From: Nematostella vectensis
Taxonomy: Eukaryota; Cnidaria; Anthozoa; Actiniaria; Edwardsiidae
Reading direction: 5' to 3'
Length of the DNA: 64,000 nt
Assembly: GCF_932526225.1 (NCBI RefSeq)
Contig: NC_064034.1
Location: forward strand, 19,652,927-19,716,926
A program made the translations under genes and the position numbers. Shown one piece after another: positions 1-12,944 of the stretch. Below the pieces are notes generated by a model. It was given only the letters and a program-made list of their open reading frames with translations. It did not search any database and had not been told where the DNA came from. Every line of letters begins with the position of its first letter. Positions within the stretch are counted from its first letter, which is position 1.

Positions 1-3000
1 TTGCGTTTGACTGATTCTCATACTTGTGTTGCGTTTGACCGATTCTTATACTTGCGTTCGACCGATTCTCATACTTGCGTTTGACCGATTCTCATACTTG
101 TGTTTGACCGATTCTCATACTTGTGTTACGTTTGACCGATTCTCATACTTGTGTTTGACCGATTCTCATACTTGTGTTGCGTTTGACCGATTCTCATACT
201 TGTGTTGCGTTTGACCGATTCTCATACTTGTGTTTGACCGATTCTCATACTTGTGTTTGATCGATTCTCATACTTGTGTTGCGTTTGACTGATTCTCATA
301 CTTGTGTTTGACCGATTCTCCTACTTGTGTTGCGTTTGACCGATTCTCATACTTGTGTTTGACCGATTCTCATACTTGTGTTGCGTTTGACCGATTCTCA
401 TACTTGTGTTTGACCGATTCTCATACTTGTGTTTGACCGATTCTCATACTTGTGTTTGACCGATTCTCATACTTGTGTTTGACCGATTCTCATACTTGTG
501 TTTGACTGATTCTCATACTTGTGTTTGATCGATTCTCATACTTGTGTTGCGTTTGACTGATTCTCATACTTGTGTTGCGTTTGACCGATTCTTATACTTG
601 CGTTTGACCGATTCTCATACTTGTGTTTGACCGATTCTCATACTTGTGTTGCGTTTGAACGATTCTCATACTTGTGTTTGACCGATTCTCCTACTTGTGT
701 TGCGTTTGACCGATTCTCATACTTGTGTTTGACCGATTCTCATACTTGTGTTGCGTTTGACCGATTCTCATACTTGTAATTGACCGATTCTCATACTTGT
801 GTTGCGTTTGACCGATTCTCATACTTGTGTTCGTTTGACCGATTCTCATACTTGTGTTTGACCGATTCTCATACTTGTGTTTGACCGATTCTCATACTTG
901 TGTTTGATCGATTCTCATACTTGTGTTGCGTTTGACTGATTCTCATACTTGTGTTGCGTTTGACCGATTCTTATACTTGCGTTCGACCGATTCTCATACT
1001 TGCGTTTGACCGATTCTCATACTTGCGTTTGACCGATTCTCATACTTGTGTTACGTTTGACCGATTCTCATACTTGTGTTTGACCGATTCTCATACTTGT
1101 GTTGCGTTTGACCGATTCTCATACTTGTGTTGCGTTTGACCGATTCTCATACTTGTGTTTGACCGATTCTCATACTTGTGTTTGATCGATTCTCATACTT
1201 GTGTTGCGTTTGACTGATTCTCATACTTGTGTTGCGTTTGACCGATTCTTATACTTGCGTTTGACCGATTCTCATACTTGCGTTTGACCGATTCTCATAC
1301 TTGTGTTGCGTTTGACTGATTCTCATACTTGCGTTTGACCAATTCTCATACTTGTGTTTGACCGATTCTCATACTTGTGTTGCGTTTGAACGATTCTCAT
1401 ACTTGTGTTTGATCGATTCTCATACTTGTGTTGCGTTTGACCGATTCTCATACTTGTGTTGCGTTTGACCGATTCTCATACTTGTGTCGCGTTTGACCGA
1501 TTCTCATACTTGTGTTTGACCGATTCTTATACTTGCGTTGCGTTTGACCGATTCTCATACTTGTGTTGTGTTTGACCGATTCTCATACTTGTGTTGCGTT
1601 TGACTGATTCTCATACTTGTGTTGCGTTTGACCGATTCTTATACTTGCGTTTGACCGATTCTCATACTTGTGTTTGACCGATTCTCATACTTGTGTTGCG
1701 TTTGAACGATTCTCATACTTGTGTTTGACCGATTCTCCTACTTGTGTTGCGTTTGACCGATTCTCATACTTGTGTTTGACCGATTCTCATACTTGTGTTG
1801 CGTTTGACCGATTCTCATACTTGTGTTTGACCGATTCTCATAGTTGTGTTGCGTTTGACCGATTCTCATAGTTGTGTTGCGTTTGACCGATTCTCATACT
1901 TGTGTTTGACCGATTCTCATACTTGTGTTTGACTGATTCTCATACTTGTGTTGCGTTTGACTGATTCTCATACTTGTGTTGCGTTTGACCGATTCTTATA
2001 CTTGCGTTTGACCGATTCTCATACTTGCGTTTGACCGATTCTAATACTTGTGTTGCGTTTGACTGATTCTCATACTTGCGTTTGACCGATTCTCATACTT
2101 GCGTTTGACCGATTCTCATACTTGTGTTGCGTTTGACTGATTCTCATACTTGTGTTTGACCGATTCTCCTACTTGTGTTGCGTTTGACCGATTCTCTTAC
2201 TTGTGTTTGACCGATTCTCATACTTGTGTTGCGTTTGACCGATTCTCATACTTGTGTTGTGTTTGACCGATTCTTATACTTGCGTTTGACCGATTCTCAT
2301 ACTTGTGTTGCGTTTGACCGATTCTCATACTTGTGTTGCGTTTGACCGATTTTCATACTTGCGTTGCGTTTGATCGATTCTCATACTTGTGTTGCGTTTG
2401 ACCGATTCTCATACTTGTGTTGCGTTTGACCGATTCTCATACTTGTGTCGCGTTTGACCGATTCTCATACTTGTGTTTGACCGATTCTTATACTTGCGTT
2501 GCGTTTGACCGATTCTCATACTTGTGTTGTGTTTGACCGATTCTCATACTTGTGTTGTGTTTGACCGATTCTCATACTTGTGTTGTGTTTGACCGATTCT
2601 CATACTTGTGTTGCGTTTGACCGATTCTCATACTTGTGTTGCGTTTGGCCGATTCTCATACTTGTGTTGTGTTTGGCCGATTCTCATTTGTGTTAAGCTT
2701 GCGTTTGGCCGATTCTCATTGATGTTACGTTTGGTCGATTCTCATTTGTGTTGCGATTGCATTTGGCCGATTCTCATTTGTGTTGCGATTGCATTTGGCC
2801 GATTCTCTTTTGTGTTGCGCTTGCGTTTGGCCGATTCTCATTTGTGTTGCGTTAGGCCGATTCTCATTTGTGTTGCGCATGCGTTTGGCCGATTCTCATT
2901 TATGTTGCGTTTGGCCGATTCTCATTTGTGTTGCGCATGCGTTTGGCCGATTCTCATTTATGTTGCGTTTGGCCGATTCTCATTTGTGTTGCGATTGCAT

Positions 3001-3240
3001 TTGGCCGATTCTCATTTGTGTTGCCCTTGTGTTTTGCCGATTCTCATTTATGTTGCGATTGCGTTAGGCCGATTCTTAATTATGTTGCGCTTGCGTTTAA
3101 CCGATTCTCATTTTTGTTGCCCTTGCGTTTGGCCGATTCTCAATTGTGTTGCGCTTGCGTTAAGCCGATTCTTATTTGTGTTGCGCTTGCGTTTGGCCTA
3201 TTCTCATTTGTGTTGCCCTTGCGTTTGTGCTTGATTGACT
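1..3240. repeat. Minisatellite, mixed 23/28-bp units
   Basis: The stretch is filled by tandem copies of a unit built on TTTGACCGATTCTCATACTT followed by GTG, in a short form of about 23 bp and a long form of about 28 bp that carries an extra TTGCG. Short and long forms alternate irregularly, and blocks of several units recur (the start resembles 930-1200), which points to higher-order duplication. From about 2640 the unit changes to a diverged form with TTTGGCCGATTCTCATTTGT. Open frames of up to 208 codons here arise only because the unit lacks stop codons in some frames; they are repetitive and not genes. The array starts before the window and ends about 140 bp before the DDX31 stop codon. 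Confidence 0.97.
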
Positions 3241-3377
3241 TTTGACGTCATTACTCGCGCGCTGTTTAACAAAATCCCTTTTGTTGTTGCATAAAACAAA
3301 ACACATGACGTCTAAGCGTACCATCAACCAAGAAGTACGTACGTATACATTCCACTATCTAGACCGTTTTATTACAC

Positions 3378-6300
3378 TCACTGTTTTTTCTTTGTAACGC
3401 TTTTTGAGTCCCTTGTCGTTCCTGATATTCCCGTGGGAGGGTCCCTGAGGGCAAACGCCTTGGCCACGTGACCCAGGTGGAGATTGTTTACGTGGAAGAT
3501 GTGCTTAAGGGATGCCGGGAAGGTAGCGTAAGACCGCACAAACGACTGGAATGCTGAGGATGATTTATTTAAACAATCAACAATAATAAAATGGCGAGGG
3601 TAATACCATTCCAATAAAAAACTCAGATGAGTAGTGAATACAGATCCTACTATACATCCTCCTCCTCTCTGTTTTCTCTAAATTAATTTTAATTAATTTA
3701 AAAAGCGGCGTTGTCACTTGTTTCCTTCCGGTCGATTACGTAACAATCTTCGAATTTTCACGGAAAACGCGAAAGGCAGTAAGTCTATTGAAAGTTTCGT
3801 TGAGGATGTGACCGATAATCTTTAGCGGATGACCGTTTTAAAAGCGCGGTTTCTAATAGGTTTTTTCTCTCTTTTCTTGTCTCTTCTGTCTCTTGGATGA
3901 GGTTTCCGCCGGCCATCCTGGTGATAATTAAACTGGTGATAATGCCGCTTTTAAAATAGCTGTTTTTTTTGTATGTGATATCTATGCCTACCCCACCCCC
4001 CCACCCCCGTTCCATAAGTAAGAATAAGGGAGAGTGTCTTTTGATCACCTTTCTTAGCAGCTTTTAAGTCATCTGGGTTGGACAGCACTTGCTTTTCGAA
4101 TGACATCTGAAGTCCTGTTGCGGCTTCCTGGACTAAACGATCTTGGAGCCCCTAATAGATAGATAAAGAATCTCTGCCAGCCGCCATTTTGTTATCCTAG
4201 CAAAATATCAAGTGCGAGAAAGCATCCACAATGACAATGTAAAAATGAATGCTGACCTTTTTGACATCTTTACTACTAATTGATGTCAGTGTTTGAAGAA
4301 TTTTGGAAACGGAAAGTTCTTCAGGCCTAGAACAGGAACAATAACATATATTTAACCCTCAAATAACATATTCCCACAAGAACAACGACGACATATTCCC
4401 ACAAGAACAACGACGACATATTCCCACAAGAACAACGACGGCGACAAAATATTCACACAAGAACAACGACGGCGACGACATATTCCCACAAGAACAACGA
4501 CGACTAAAACAGCAACAACAAAGATGATGACGACAACAACGAAGACGAAAAAAGGACAACAGCGACGACAAAGGCAATAACGACGACGACGATAATAACG
4601 ACAACAGCGACAACGACAACAACAAAAACAATGACGCCAATAACAAGATAGCAAAAATAACAACAACAAAGTGAAGAAATACCTGATGTTGAATTCTGAA
4701 AGAGTCTCTAGATACTTCACCTGTACAACAAAAAGAGGAAAGTTGTCAAAATAAGCACATGCTTAGGTTGTTTAACTTTATAAGTCGAATCCGTTGTATC
4801 GCGACCCGCGTTTTCAAAACACGATTTGTTTTGGTTTTCTGTTCCGTCAGTAAAACCATTCTGAGCCAATCAGAGTCCCGCTTTGTGCACTTCCCTGGCT
4901 ATCCTATGGACAAAAACCAGACAGTGTCGCGACAGAAAGCCAGGTAACTGTATTAGGCGAGAGATGGCAAGAAACTGATTGGCTAACAATAATTTGACTG
5001 GCGGAACAGAAAATCCCAAAAGGCAAAAACAAATCGATGTTTTGAAAATGCGGCGTCGCGATTCAATGGATTCGGCATAACAAAGAAGCTTTCAGAATAG
5101 ACACATACCTCTGCAGGAGTAAGAAAAAGCAAGGCTTGCCCTTCGCAGCCTATCCTTGCCGTCCGTCCCACGCGGTGAACATAGTCTACTGCGCTCCCAG
5201 GTGTGTCATACTAAAATAGGGGAGAACAACAAAATAACACTCACAACATGCCTAGGTAATGTAAAAGTGCGAAAAGATGGAAATATAATACCTGTATTAT
5301 CCAGCTAACTCGAGGAAGGTCCAGGCCCCGCGCGGCCACATCCTGAGAGGAAAGGGTAACACAATCATTAACTTACCAGTCACACAATAATTAACTTATC
5401 AGTCACACAATCATCAAATTACCAGTCACACAGTCATAAACTTATTAGTCACACAGTCATCAACTTATCAGTCACACAATCATAAACTTACCAGTCACAA
5501 TCATCAAATTACCAGTCACACAGTCATAAACTTGTCACACAATCATAAACTTATCAGTCACACAATCATAAACTTATCAGTCACACAAGCATCAACATAT
5601 TTGAGCTTCCTATTCGTCGTAAAAGTGTAAGAACTTTTGAAAGCTTTTTCAGAATTTGCTTCAAGAAGAAAAACAAGTTTAATTCTTCCCCTCTTAAAGT
5701 CATGCATTGATCGCCATGGATGTTGAACCGCAGGATATCATCATCTACATTGATAAGGGCTTTTCTACAGTCTTTGTATCTATTTGAGCGCGCGGTCAGT
5801 CTTTCAGCGGTAAAATAAAAGCAACAAAAAGCAACGTATTCAGCGCCAGATTAAGTTTCATTTAAAGATCTTTTGTCGTCGTTCTCTGCTGTGACGGGCG
5901 CAGTCATTTCTGATTTTTTTGTTTGATTATTTTGTTTTGCATTTGCCATTCAGAAAATCACGTTATCTCTTATCGATGTCAATTTAAACTCCAAGGAACG
6001 GTGACAAACAGTTTTATGAACCATTTTGGGCTAATTAGAAAAAGGCCGAGGTTTGGGTCTGAATGACCGATAATATTATCGAAAATAATTCTTGCGCTAT
6101 GATAGTCTGAAATACTTTTTTTCCGGGTAAACCCTAGTCCTAAAGTTGATGAAGAGTTAAAGTTGTCATCACCTGGCACATCGAGGGTATAGATTTCAAC
6201 TCTGATTGCTTATACCTTTTAAGCGTGGGTGCTGCGGTCATGCGGTAAAACATCAGTTTGATATATAGAATAAGGAGATCTCCTTAAAGCCCTTTCTCTT

Positions 6301-9300
6301 AATAAAATTAGTGCAACACGAGCCTACACTTTTTGTTCCTCAAATGTTCTTCTTTCCCCCCTTCTTTTCAAAATTTGACAATTATTTGTCAACTAAAAAA
6401 ATAATGTACCATAATTTTTATGACTTCATATTTGCTATTTGTTTTCTTATTTGGAAGATACTTTTCTTATTTCTTTCTTATTTGAATGTCATGCGAAAGT
6501 TAATACTCATTCAAGCTATACTAGCTCCACTTTACGAACAAAACGGTAAAATTCGAGGATTAGACTTTTAAAAGATAAAATGTATCCCTTTTCATATTTA
6601 TGTCTGTGTGTTTTCTTTATATTATCATCTTCATGTTTTAAACACCGATCAATTTACAAAGAAACAAACAGTTGATATAATATCTTTCAATGATATTTCT
6701 TTATGTTACTTTGATCATCATTTAAAAACTTGTGTGTTTGAATATTTCAGCTGCTTCAAGCGCGGTCATGAATAACCAAAGCGATACTAGTTGTATGATA
6801 GAAACGTTGCTGTTATTCCCCAAGATAGACTTGGCGACTCGAAAGAAGATACTGCTGATTCCAACCACTTTCCACGGTGCCACATGCCCCTTCACCATCA
6901 CCCTAAACCTCCTGGTCATCCGCGCACTTCTCAAGTACCGCTCCCTGCAGAGCACCTCCAATATCGTCATGGGTTTCATGGCCGGCGTTGACTTACTTGT
7001 TGGCCTCGTAACCCAGCCTTCTCTGTTGGTGGAGGGAGCCTTGCACTATTCGGTGGAAAAGTTCTCCTGCTCGGATGCTGTATATTATACTATATATATA
7101 CTATTATTCCGATCGCGTTGTGTTCCTGATCTTCCAAACCCTGACCTTTAAGCTCCCTGCACCACTTGACTTTACTGAACATTGACCGTTCCATAGGGAT
7201 GAAAAAGACATTGCGTTACCCCGTGATTGTCACGCAAGGGCGCCTGGCTATAGGTGTGGTGATCGCGTGGCTTCTAGCGGCGCTTCTTGCGCCAAATGGT
7301 TCTTCCCGGTGGTCTTCCTCCCCATGAACATCTCCGTCCTGGCTTGCGTCCTTATCTGTGTCTATTGCAGCTTCGTGGTGACCCGGGAGAGTAGAAGACA
7401 TCGCAGGCAGATTATCGACCAACATCTAGCCGCTGGGTTACGCTCCAGCATACTCGGACAACGAAAGGCGAACTGGGTCTTCGTCTTCTTCACAGTGATT
7501 CTATTTCTCTCGGGGGGTGTTCCCATGTGTAAAAAAAAACTTCTCCCCATATATCTGGCTAAGGTTTGGTGGTTCCCATGTATTCACAAAGCAGCATGCA
7601 TGATAGGTACTGTATCATCCAGAGCACCCCCAAAAATTACTATTGATTCTTGATAAGCATCCAAAGTTAAAGTACCAAATCTTTAGTTAGGTTGGTAAAA
7701 GAATAATAGACTTAACAAAAGTACTTGATAGGAAAAACTGTGGTAAAAACACACTTTTGAAAAATGACCTTTGCTGCTAATTGGTTCCTATTTTGCATAT
7801 TGACTTTACATATTAATTAATTCTATTTATTTGTTTATTTGTCCATCCATATTTGTATACTCACGGTGCTAAGCAGAATACCCTCTTGGCTACTGCTGTA
7901 CTTGGTGAAGACGTCTGTTCTCTCCTACAGCGCACAAAGAACACGTATAATACAACAAACAAAAAAGAATAATATCTTAGTAACCTTAAAAAGCCAGAGC
8001 CACCACACCTTTCACGTTGTTTTATTGAAAATGAGAAGTCAAATCGATTTAATAAATCTCAACTAATCATCCAGTAATCATCTAAAGTGACAAAATGGCG
8101 GATGGCAAGGACTGTCAACTAATGAATAATGATCTTACCGTCTGTGACATGCTCCCATGTAGTTTGTATAGCTCTGGTTTCTTGCCTGTGAAAAATGGAT
8201 AAGACTGCTTCAGACTCACAAATAGACTAAGAAATAGATGTAAAACAAGGATGAAGCTTAAATAAAAAAGAGAAAAAAGACAGCTTTTTATCACAGTCAA
8301 AGAAACTTCTTCTTAATGTCTTAATTTCTGAAAATAAAAACAGTGTTATTGTTTATGCTCTAAAGATTCTGCACAACACACTCCCACCTGCTCCCAAGCC
8401 AAGGCACTTGTCAAATAATCCATAGTGGAAATCAACTGAGTCCCGACTTGATAAGAACACAATCATCTTATTCTGGGGACTTTCCTGTTGGCAGTAAGAA
8501 AACTATAAGTTTCTATCCATTTGTCAGTGAATAAAAATGTATAAATTTATAAATAAGTGTACCTGGACTTTAGAGAGTATGAAGCTAGCAAGGGAAACCA
8601 GTCTCATCTTGCTTGGGACAATAACAAAGTACTGTTTAAGTTGGCTAGGAATTTGAGCCAGAACAGACTCGTCTAAAGAGCCATCCTGTATAACACAAAG
8701 AAAAGTGACTTATAGTAAGATATTTAATGGAAGATAGAAGTTGCTGAATGAGTCAAAACAAAAAAAAGTGGAATTACATGACCTATTAAACCAAACAGAA
8801 ACAAAGATATAAGTAAGTTGTGGAATAGATGAAGGTCAGAACACCCTTTGGCAAAACAGAAACAAAGTGATAATAGTAAGATGTCAAATGGATGCAGTGG
8901 TTGCAAGACTACAGCAGTACATATGTACAATTGTTGTCTGTTATTTCAATTACCTTCTCGACCTGTTGATTTAATCCTGATTCACTAACAAACTGTGGAT
9001 TACTCAGGGCAATGCTAACAAGTTGTTTGACTCCTTCAAATCAAAAGAAAGTTTTTAATTTATAACTGGGAAATAGATAAAAATACTTATAAAGAAGAAA
9101 ACAAAATTGTTTGTGGCATAAAATAATGATCTTTATTATATATTTATTTATATATTTCATTATATATTTATTATTACATCATATGCTATATGTTTGAAGC
9201 TGTAACCAAATGTTAACAATACTTAAAGGTTTCTACATTTTTCAAACCTTGAGTAAGAGTTGCTGAGAGAAGCACTGCCTGCCTGTGCATTGCCTTTATT

Positions 9301-12300
9301 TGTTGATCTTTGATGGCCTTCAAAATTGCTGAGACATCTTTTTCAAAACCCATATCAAGCAACCTTAAACAAAATCAAAATTTTAGCACTAAGGAAAATG
9401 ATAGTGGCTTGAAAATTAATAGACAAATAAAGAAGCAAACATTAACTTGAAAAACAAATTGTCCGTTATACCTGCCCCTAACAATTAAGCAATACTTTGC
9501 CATACCTGTCAGCCTCGTCTAAAACTATCCATTGTACATTCCTGAAGGTTAAGCACTGGGTTTTCTGTAAAACACACATATTTACCAAATGAAAATGCAA
9601 CTAAATTCAGAATATGAAAAGATTACCAACCTCTATGTGATCAAGAAGTCTCCCAGGGGTGGCCACAAGAATATTGATTCCTTTCCGTAATCTAAACAGG
9701 ACAAGATCAGTTTTAGGATTTCCCAAGAAAGAAAAATCAGAGGATCACCACTGTAGCTTCAGTTTTAATGTCTATTGCTTAAGTCACAGAATTCTTGCTA
9801 TAAAAGAAGATTTCAATTGAGATCAGTTTTGGTTAAGCTGGTTTTACCAGCAAGAAGCAAACATTAATAAAAAATGGTAAAGCTATAACTTAACAAAAGT
9901 CACAATATCTAAACTCTTAGAAACTGTTGTGTTGCTTTCACATCTGAATAACATGTAAAGGTTCCAAGGAAGACAAGCTTACCTAGCTTTCTCAGATTTG
10001 CGTTTCTCTCCCCCAACAACAAGTCCAGGAACAACCCACTGAAAAGGCTGTGAAAACAAGAAATATGATATTAGTGGCCAGCAGCATTTGGACTGTTGCA
10101 AACAAAAGCTAGAAGGCTATAACTGCTATTGGCTTTACAGCAGAATTAATTGTTGTCATCTGGGAATAGCATCTTGCAATCATACCACCTTGACCAATCA
10201 ATTTCCTTGTTCTGTGAAATGGTTTATCACCGAGGCTGTGCAGCAATGAATTTGGCTACATATAAAGGGAAAGTAAATATAGACTACAATGGATTGGAGG
10301 GCTAGCAAGAGTTGAACACATACTGTATGTTTCACAAACCTTGACAAGTTTTAAAAGAAGATTGAAACTTTGAAGTGCAAGCTGAAAAAGGAAAACAGTA
10401 TGTAATTCAAATAAGGTATTACACTCAATAAATTTACTTTCAATAACTATTATTGTTTCAAATTCATCTGAAATTATTACAACAATACCAACCTCCCTTG
10501 TAGGGACAAGTACAACAGCATATGGACCATCAGCTCTCTTCAAATAAGAAAATCATTTAAGTTATTAATCAGTGAGGCTACTGTAAATGTGGCAACAATA
10601 CCCTGTAACTTGGCAAAGAACCTCTGTCGTCTTACCTCTATCTTTGGAACAATGTCCTGCAGTGTTTGCACTACTGGGATAGCATAGCATAAGGTCTTGC
10701 CTGGGGAAGGAAAATAATAGGTTTACTCCTAATGTTTGATACAACAAATTCTAACCCTACAGCTTGCCCTAAATTCATACCTGATCCAGTCTTAGACTTG
10801 ATACAAACATCTTCTCCAGCCAAGAGAGTTGGGATTGCAGCTTTTTGTACACTAAAAGATATAAAAGTCAGTACAGAACACTTAACGCATCTCTTAATGA
10901 CAAGGGAAAAAAATTTGGGGCTCAAAAAAGATGCAGTGAAAGTTCACAATATCGGTACTGGCCCGTACCCAGGATTATTATTTGGGGGGGGGGGGGGGGG
11001 GGGGGATCTGAAAAAGTGGACCTTATTTTTCCAAGGTGGGAGGGGGGTGCTTTTACACCCCCTGCACCCCCCTGGGTATTGGCCTGTAGGTACAATATAT
11101 TCAAAAAAGTAAGAAAAAAACTGCAAAAAATCGACGATGAAGTCAACCCCAACACTACTGCAACCTAACAAGCTGTACAGAAAGACCAATTTCCCGCTCA
11201 TTACCTGGTTAGCTTGCTGACCCCAACATTGTTTTCAAGATTTGAAACCTGGAATTAAGAGCAAACAAAATATGCTTGGTCTAAAAAAAACAGTTATACT
11301 ATAGAATATAAGCGACAAGTCTATCTTAAAGCATTAGCACTAATTTAACACTTGCACATAGTTCAGCAAACTGGTACTTAGACATCCTAATTTTCAGCCC
11401 TGCCCCATTCATTTTGACAGATATTGTAAGCAAACTAGGTTTTTTCTATGCCAAAAATTCCCGATAATGATCGCCGGCCAGAACCTTTATTCAAATTTAG
11501 CCAACTCTAATTCTCCCAGAGTACCCTGTCATGTGACACCACAGGAAACCCGATGATCTACTTCAAAAGTGCTGAAGACAAGGTCTAGTACAAAGCTACG
11601 TGCAAGTGTCACATAAAGTGCTACTGTTATTTTATTCTATCCTCTTACCATATGAGATGATAATGCAAGGTCACTAAACTTGTCTCCAGTAAAAAGTGGC
11701 TTATTTTCAAGTGACTGCTGTGTTTTCTTGTCTTTCTTGAGAATTCTATAATTTATGGTTTACACAAGGATTAGGCCATACACAAATGTCATATTTTCCA
11801 TGAGCTGTTTTAAATTCAAATGCAATAAATGAAGATAAAACATCTGGTTCATTTGCATCAGATTACATTGAATACAGCTCATGGAGTATGCAACGTTTAA
11901 ACTTAGCCTTACAGGATTACTGGCTTTTCTTGAACAAGAGGAATTGGAAGATAAAAAAAAATCCCAATGAAACCTATGAAAAACAAGAAGAAATTGGAAA
12001 TCTTGCTATTTGAATGTGTACCTTTTAACTTCTGGAATAGCTGGATTGTGCCTGAACAAGCTTGATATGACCTAAGCAATAAAAGACATTTCAAAACCCT
12101 GCATATCAATAACAAAAACAAGTACTACAGATTTGGAATCACTATAACAAAAAAAATTCACACACATAAAACCCAATTAGCACAATACACATAAAACCAA
12201 TTAACAGAACACACACACATAAACAAACAACTTCTATCAAACCTTTCACGTTCCCATAAATGGCAGCATAATCAAGGGACCACAGTACTTATATTCTTGC

Positions 12301-12944
12301 ACCCTATCTCGCATTTTGCTGGGTGCCTTTGAGAAAATACCATTCCATGAGCATCTCTTTTCCCATTTTTTATACTTGCCTGGAATGAGCCGAAATCCTT
12401 TCCCCTAGGACTCGCGTCCTTTAAATGTAAGGGAGTCTTGTCCTCTGAAGAAATACCGGTTCCCTTCTATCCTCGAGAAAAAGAGAATGAGTCAGACTCG
12501 TGTTGCACAAGCTTGGAAGATCTATTTTTTTTCTTGAAAACATATGTAAGACCATGCCCCCGTGTTTATAATCTTCATTACCACGTTACCATGTAAGTTA
12601 AGTTAAGTGGGTAAGTAGAAATGGCAAGCGAAATTTGAAGTACCTTCACATTGTCTGTGTTCTTAGTTTCGTTTGATGTGCTGATGGCATAACCTTGCGT
12701 AAAGTCAAATCTATGAGTACTTTTCTGGTAATCATTGCCCTTCTCTTTCCTCTACAATATATAAAACACAGATAAACAGGGGGTTTCAAGTAAGCTCAAG
12801 ATGTAAACAAATTACAAAACTACATCAAATAAAACCCTGTTATACCTTAAATGGTTTCTTAGGGCCGGTTCTGATGGCGGATTTCTTAGTATCCTCTGTA
12901 GAAAAGTTCGTCAGGTTCAGCATAAGGCCATCGTCTGAATCCAT
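3378..12944 (-). CDS. DDX31: DDX31, DEAD-box RNA helicase (24 exons)
   Basis: Predicted ATP-dependent RNA helicase of the DDX31/Dbp7 family, which acts in the nucleolus in large ribosomal subunit assembly. Exons in coding order: 12846-12944, 12644-12751, 12022-12071, 11649-11745, 11205-11248, 10781-10851, 10636-10700, 10493-10537, 10340-10381, 9983-10047, 9631-9691, 9506-9564, 9248-9363, 8954-9033, 8563-8685, 8388-8484, 8139-8185, 7865-7924, 5292-5342, 5109-5210, 4683-4720, 4257-4326, 4049-4151, 3378-3553. The sum is 1869 nt (622 aa), in frame throughout. Motifs seen in order: Q-motif region TSVQKAAIP, motif I KTGSGKT near aa 157, PTRE, TPGR, VLDEADR near 265, [33 protein letters not shown] near 475. 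The family-specific tail [19 protein letters not shown] and [14 protein letters not shown] is present. It ends shortly after this, so the long basic tail of vertebrate DDX31 is missing. The start ATG at 12944 has no clear upstream alternative. An AATAAA lies just past the stop (minus strand, near 3370). Confidence 0.95.
3698..3954. mobile_element. TTAA-flanked short inverted-repeat element, copy 1
   Basis: A stretch of about 257 bp in DDX31 intron 23 bounded by TTAA on both sides. Its ends are inverted repeats: AAAAGCGGCGTTGTCAC on the left and the complement of AAAAGCGGCATTATCACC on the right. It has no coding capacity. A shorter relative with the same ends and the inner motif GAGGTTTCCG lies at 44134-44291. 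The TTAA target site suggests mobilisation by a piggyBac-type transposase; that is inferred from the target site only. Confidence 0.7.
4360..4630. repeat. 27-bp repeats and CAA/GAC-rich tract in DDX31 intron 21
   Basis: About five copies of a unit containing CACAAGAACAACGACG and CATATTCC run from 4371 to 4500, then a degenerate (ACA)n/(GAC)n tract to about 4680. The tract fills nearly all of the intron between the exons at 4683-4720 and 4257-4326. The minus-strand open frames over it are low-complexity and share only their first 13 residues with the real DDX31 exon. Confidence 0.85.
5358..5595. repeat. About 24-bp minisatellite upstream of a DDX31 acceptor
   Basis: About ten imperfect copies of a unit with CAGTCACACAATCATAAACTT. 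The array starts immediately upstream (in gene orientation) of the polypyrimidine tract and CAG acceptor of the exon 5292-5342, with the last partial unit merging into that tract. Confidence 0.88.
6732..7653 (+). pseudogene. Decayed class A GPCR, nested in DDX31 intron 18
   Basis: Rhodopsin-family receptor remnant without introns, lying antisense inside the 2.5-kb DDX31 intron between exons 7865-7924 and 5292-5342. Frame 1 (6732 to about 7100) reads an N-terminal part with possible N-glycosylation sites, TM1 with the motif [22 protein letters not shown]2 with [15 protein letters not shown], and the start of TM3. The frame then shifts to one reading [11 protein letters not shown], and again by about 7160 to [20 protein letters not shown], which holds the DRY-like turn, second loop and TM4 ([12 protein letters not shown]). 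It shifts once more near 7290 into TM5 ([17 protein letters not shown]), a basic third loop and part of TM6 ([14 protein letters not shown]). TM7 with its NPxxY motif is absent. At least three frameshifts and the missing TM7 argue for a pseudogene; assembly indels could explain the shifts but not the lost end. Confidence 0.75.
8700..8935. repeat. Diverged approximately 70-bp duplications in DDX31 intron 14
   Basis: Three weak copies around ACAGAAACAAAG followed by TAGTAAG and ATGGA are visible at about 8700-8740, 8795-8835 and 8855-8895. They carry no coding sequence and lie between the exons at 8954-9033 and 8563-8685. Confidence 0.5.
10955..11095. mobile_element. Short fold-back element with poly-G core
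   Basis: The ends form an inverted repeat: TACTGGCCCGTACCCAGG near 10957 pairs with the complement of CCTGGGTATTGGCCTGTAGG near 11070-11090. The interior has a run of about 22 G at 10983-11004 and a second G/C-rich fold. It sits in DDX31 intron 5 and has no coding capacity. It looks like a small non-autonomous element; the family is not identified. Confidence 0.5.

Noticed and set aside
2608-3245. Open frames of 95-208 codons in the left array
   Set aside because: They are translations of tandem repeats free of stops, with no start context or domain.
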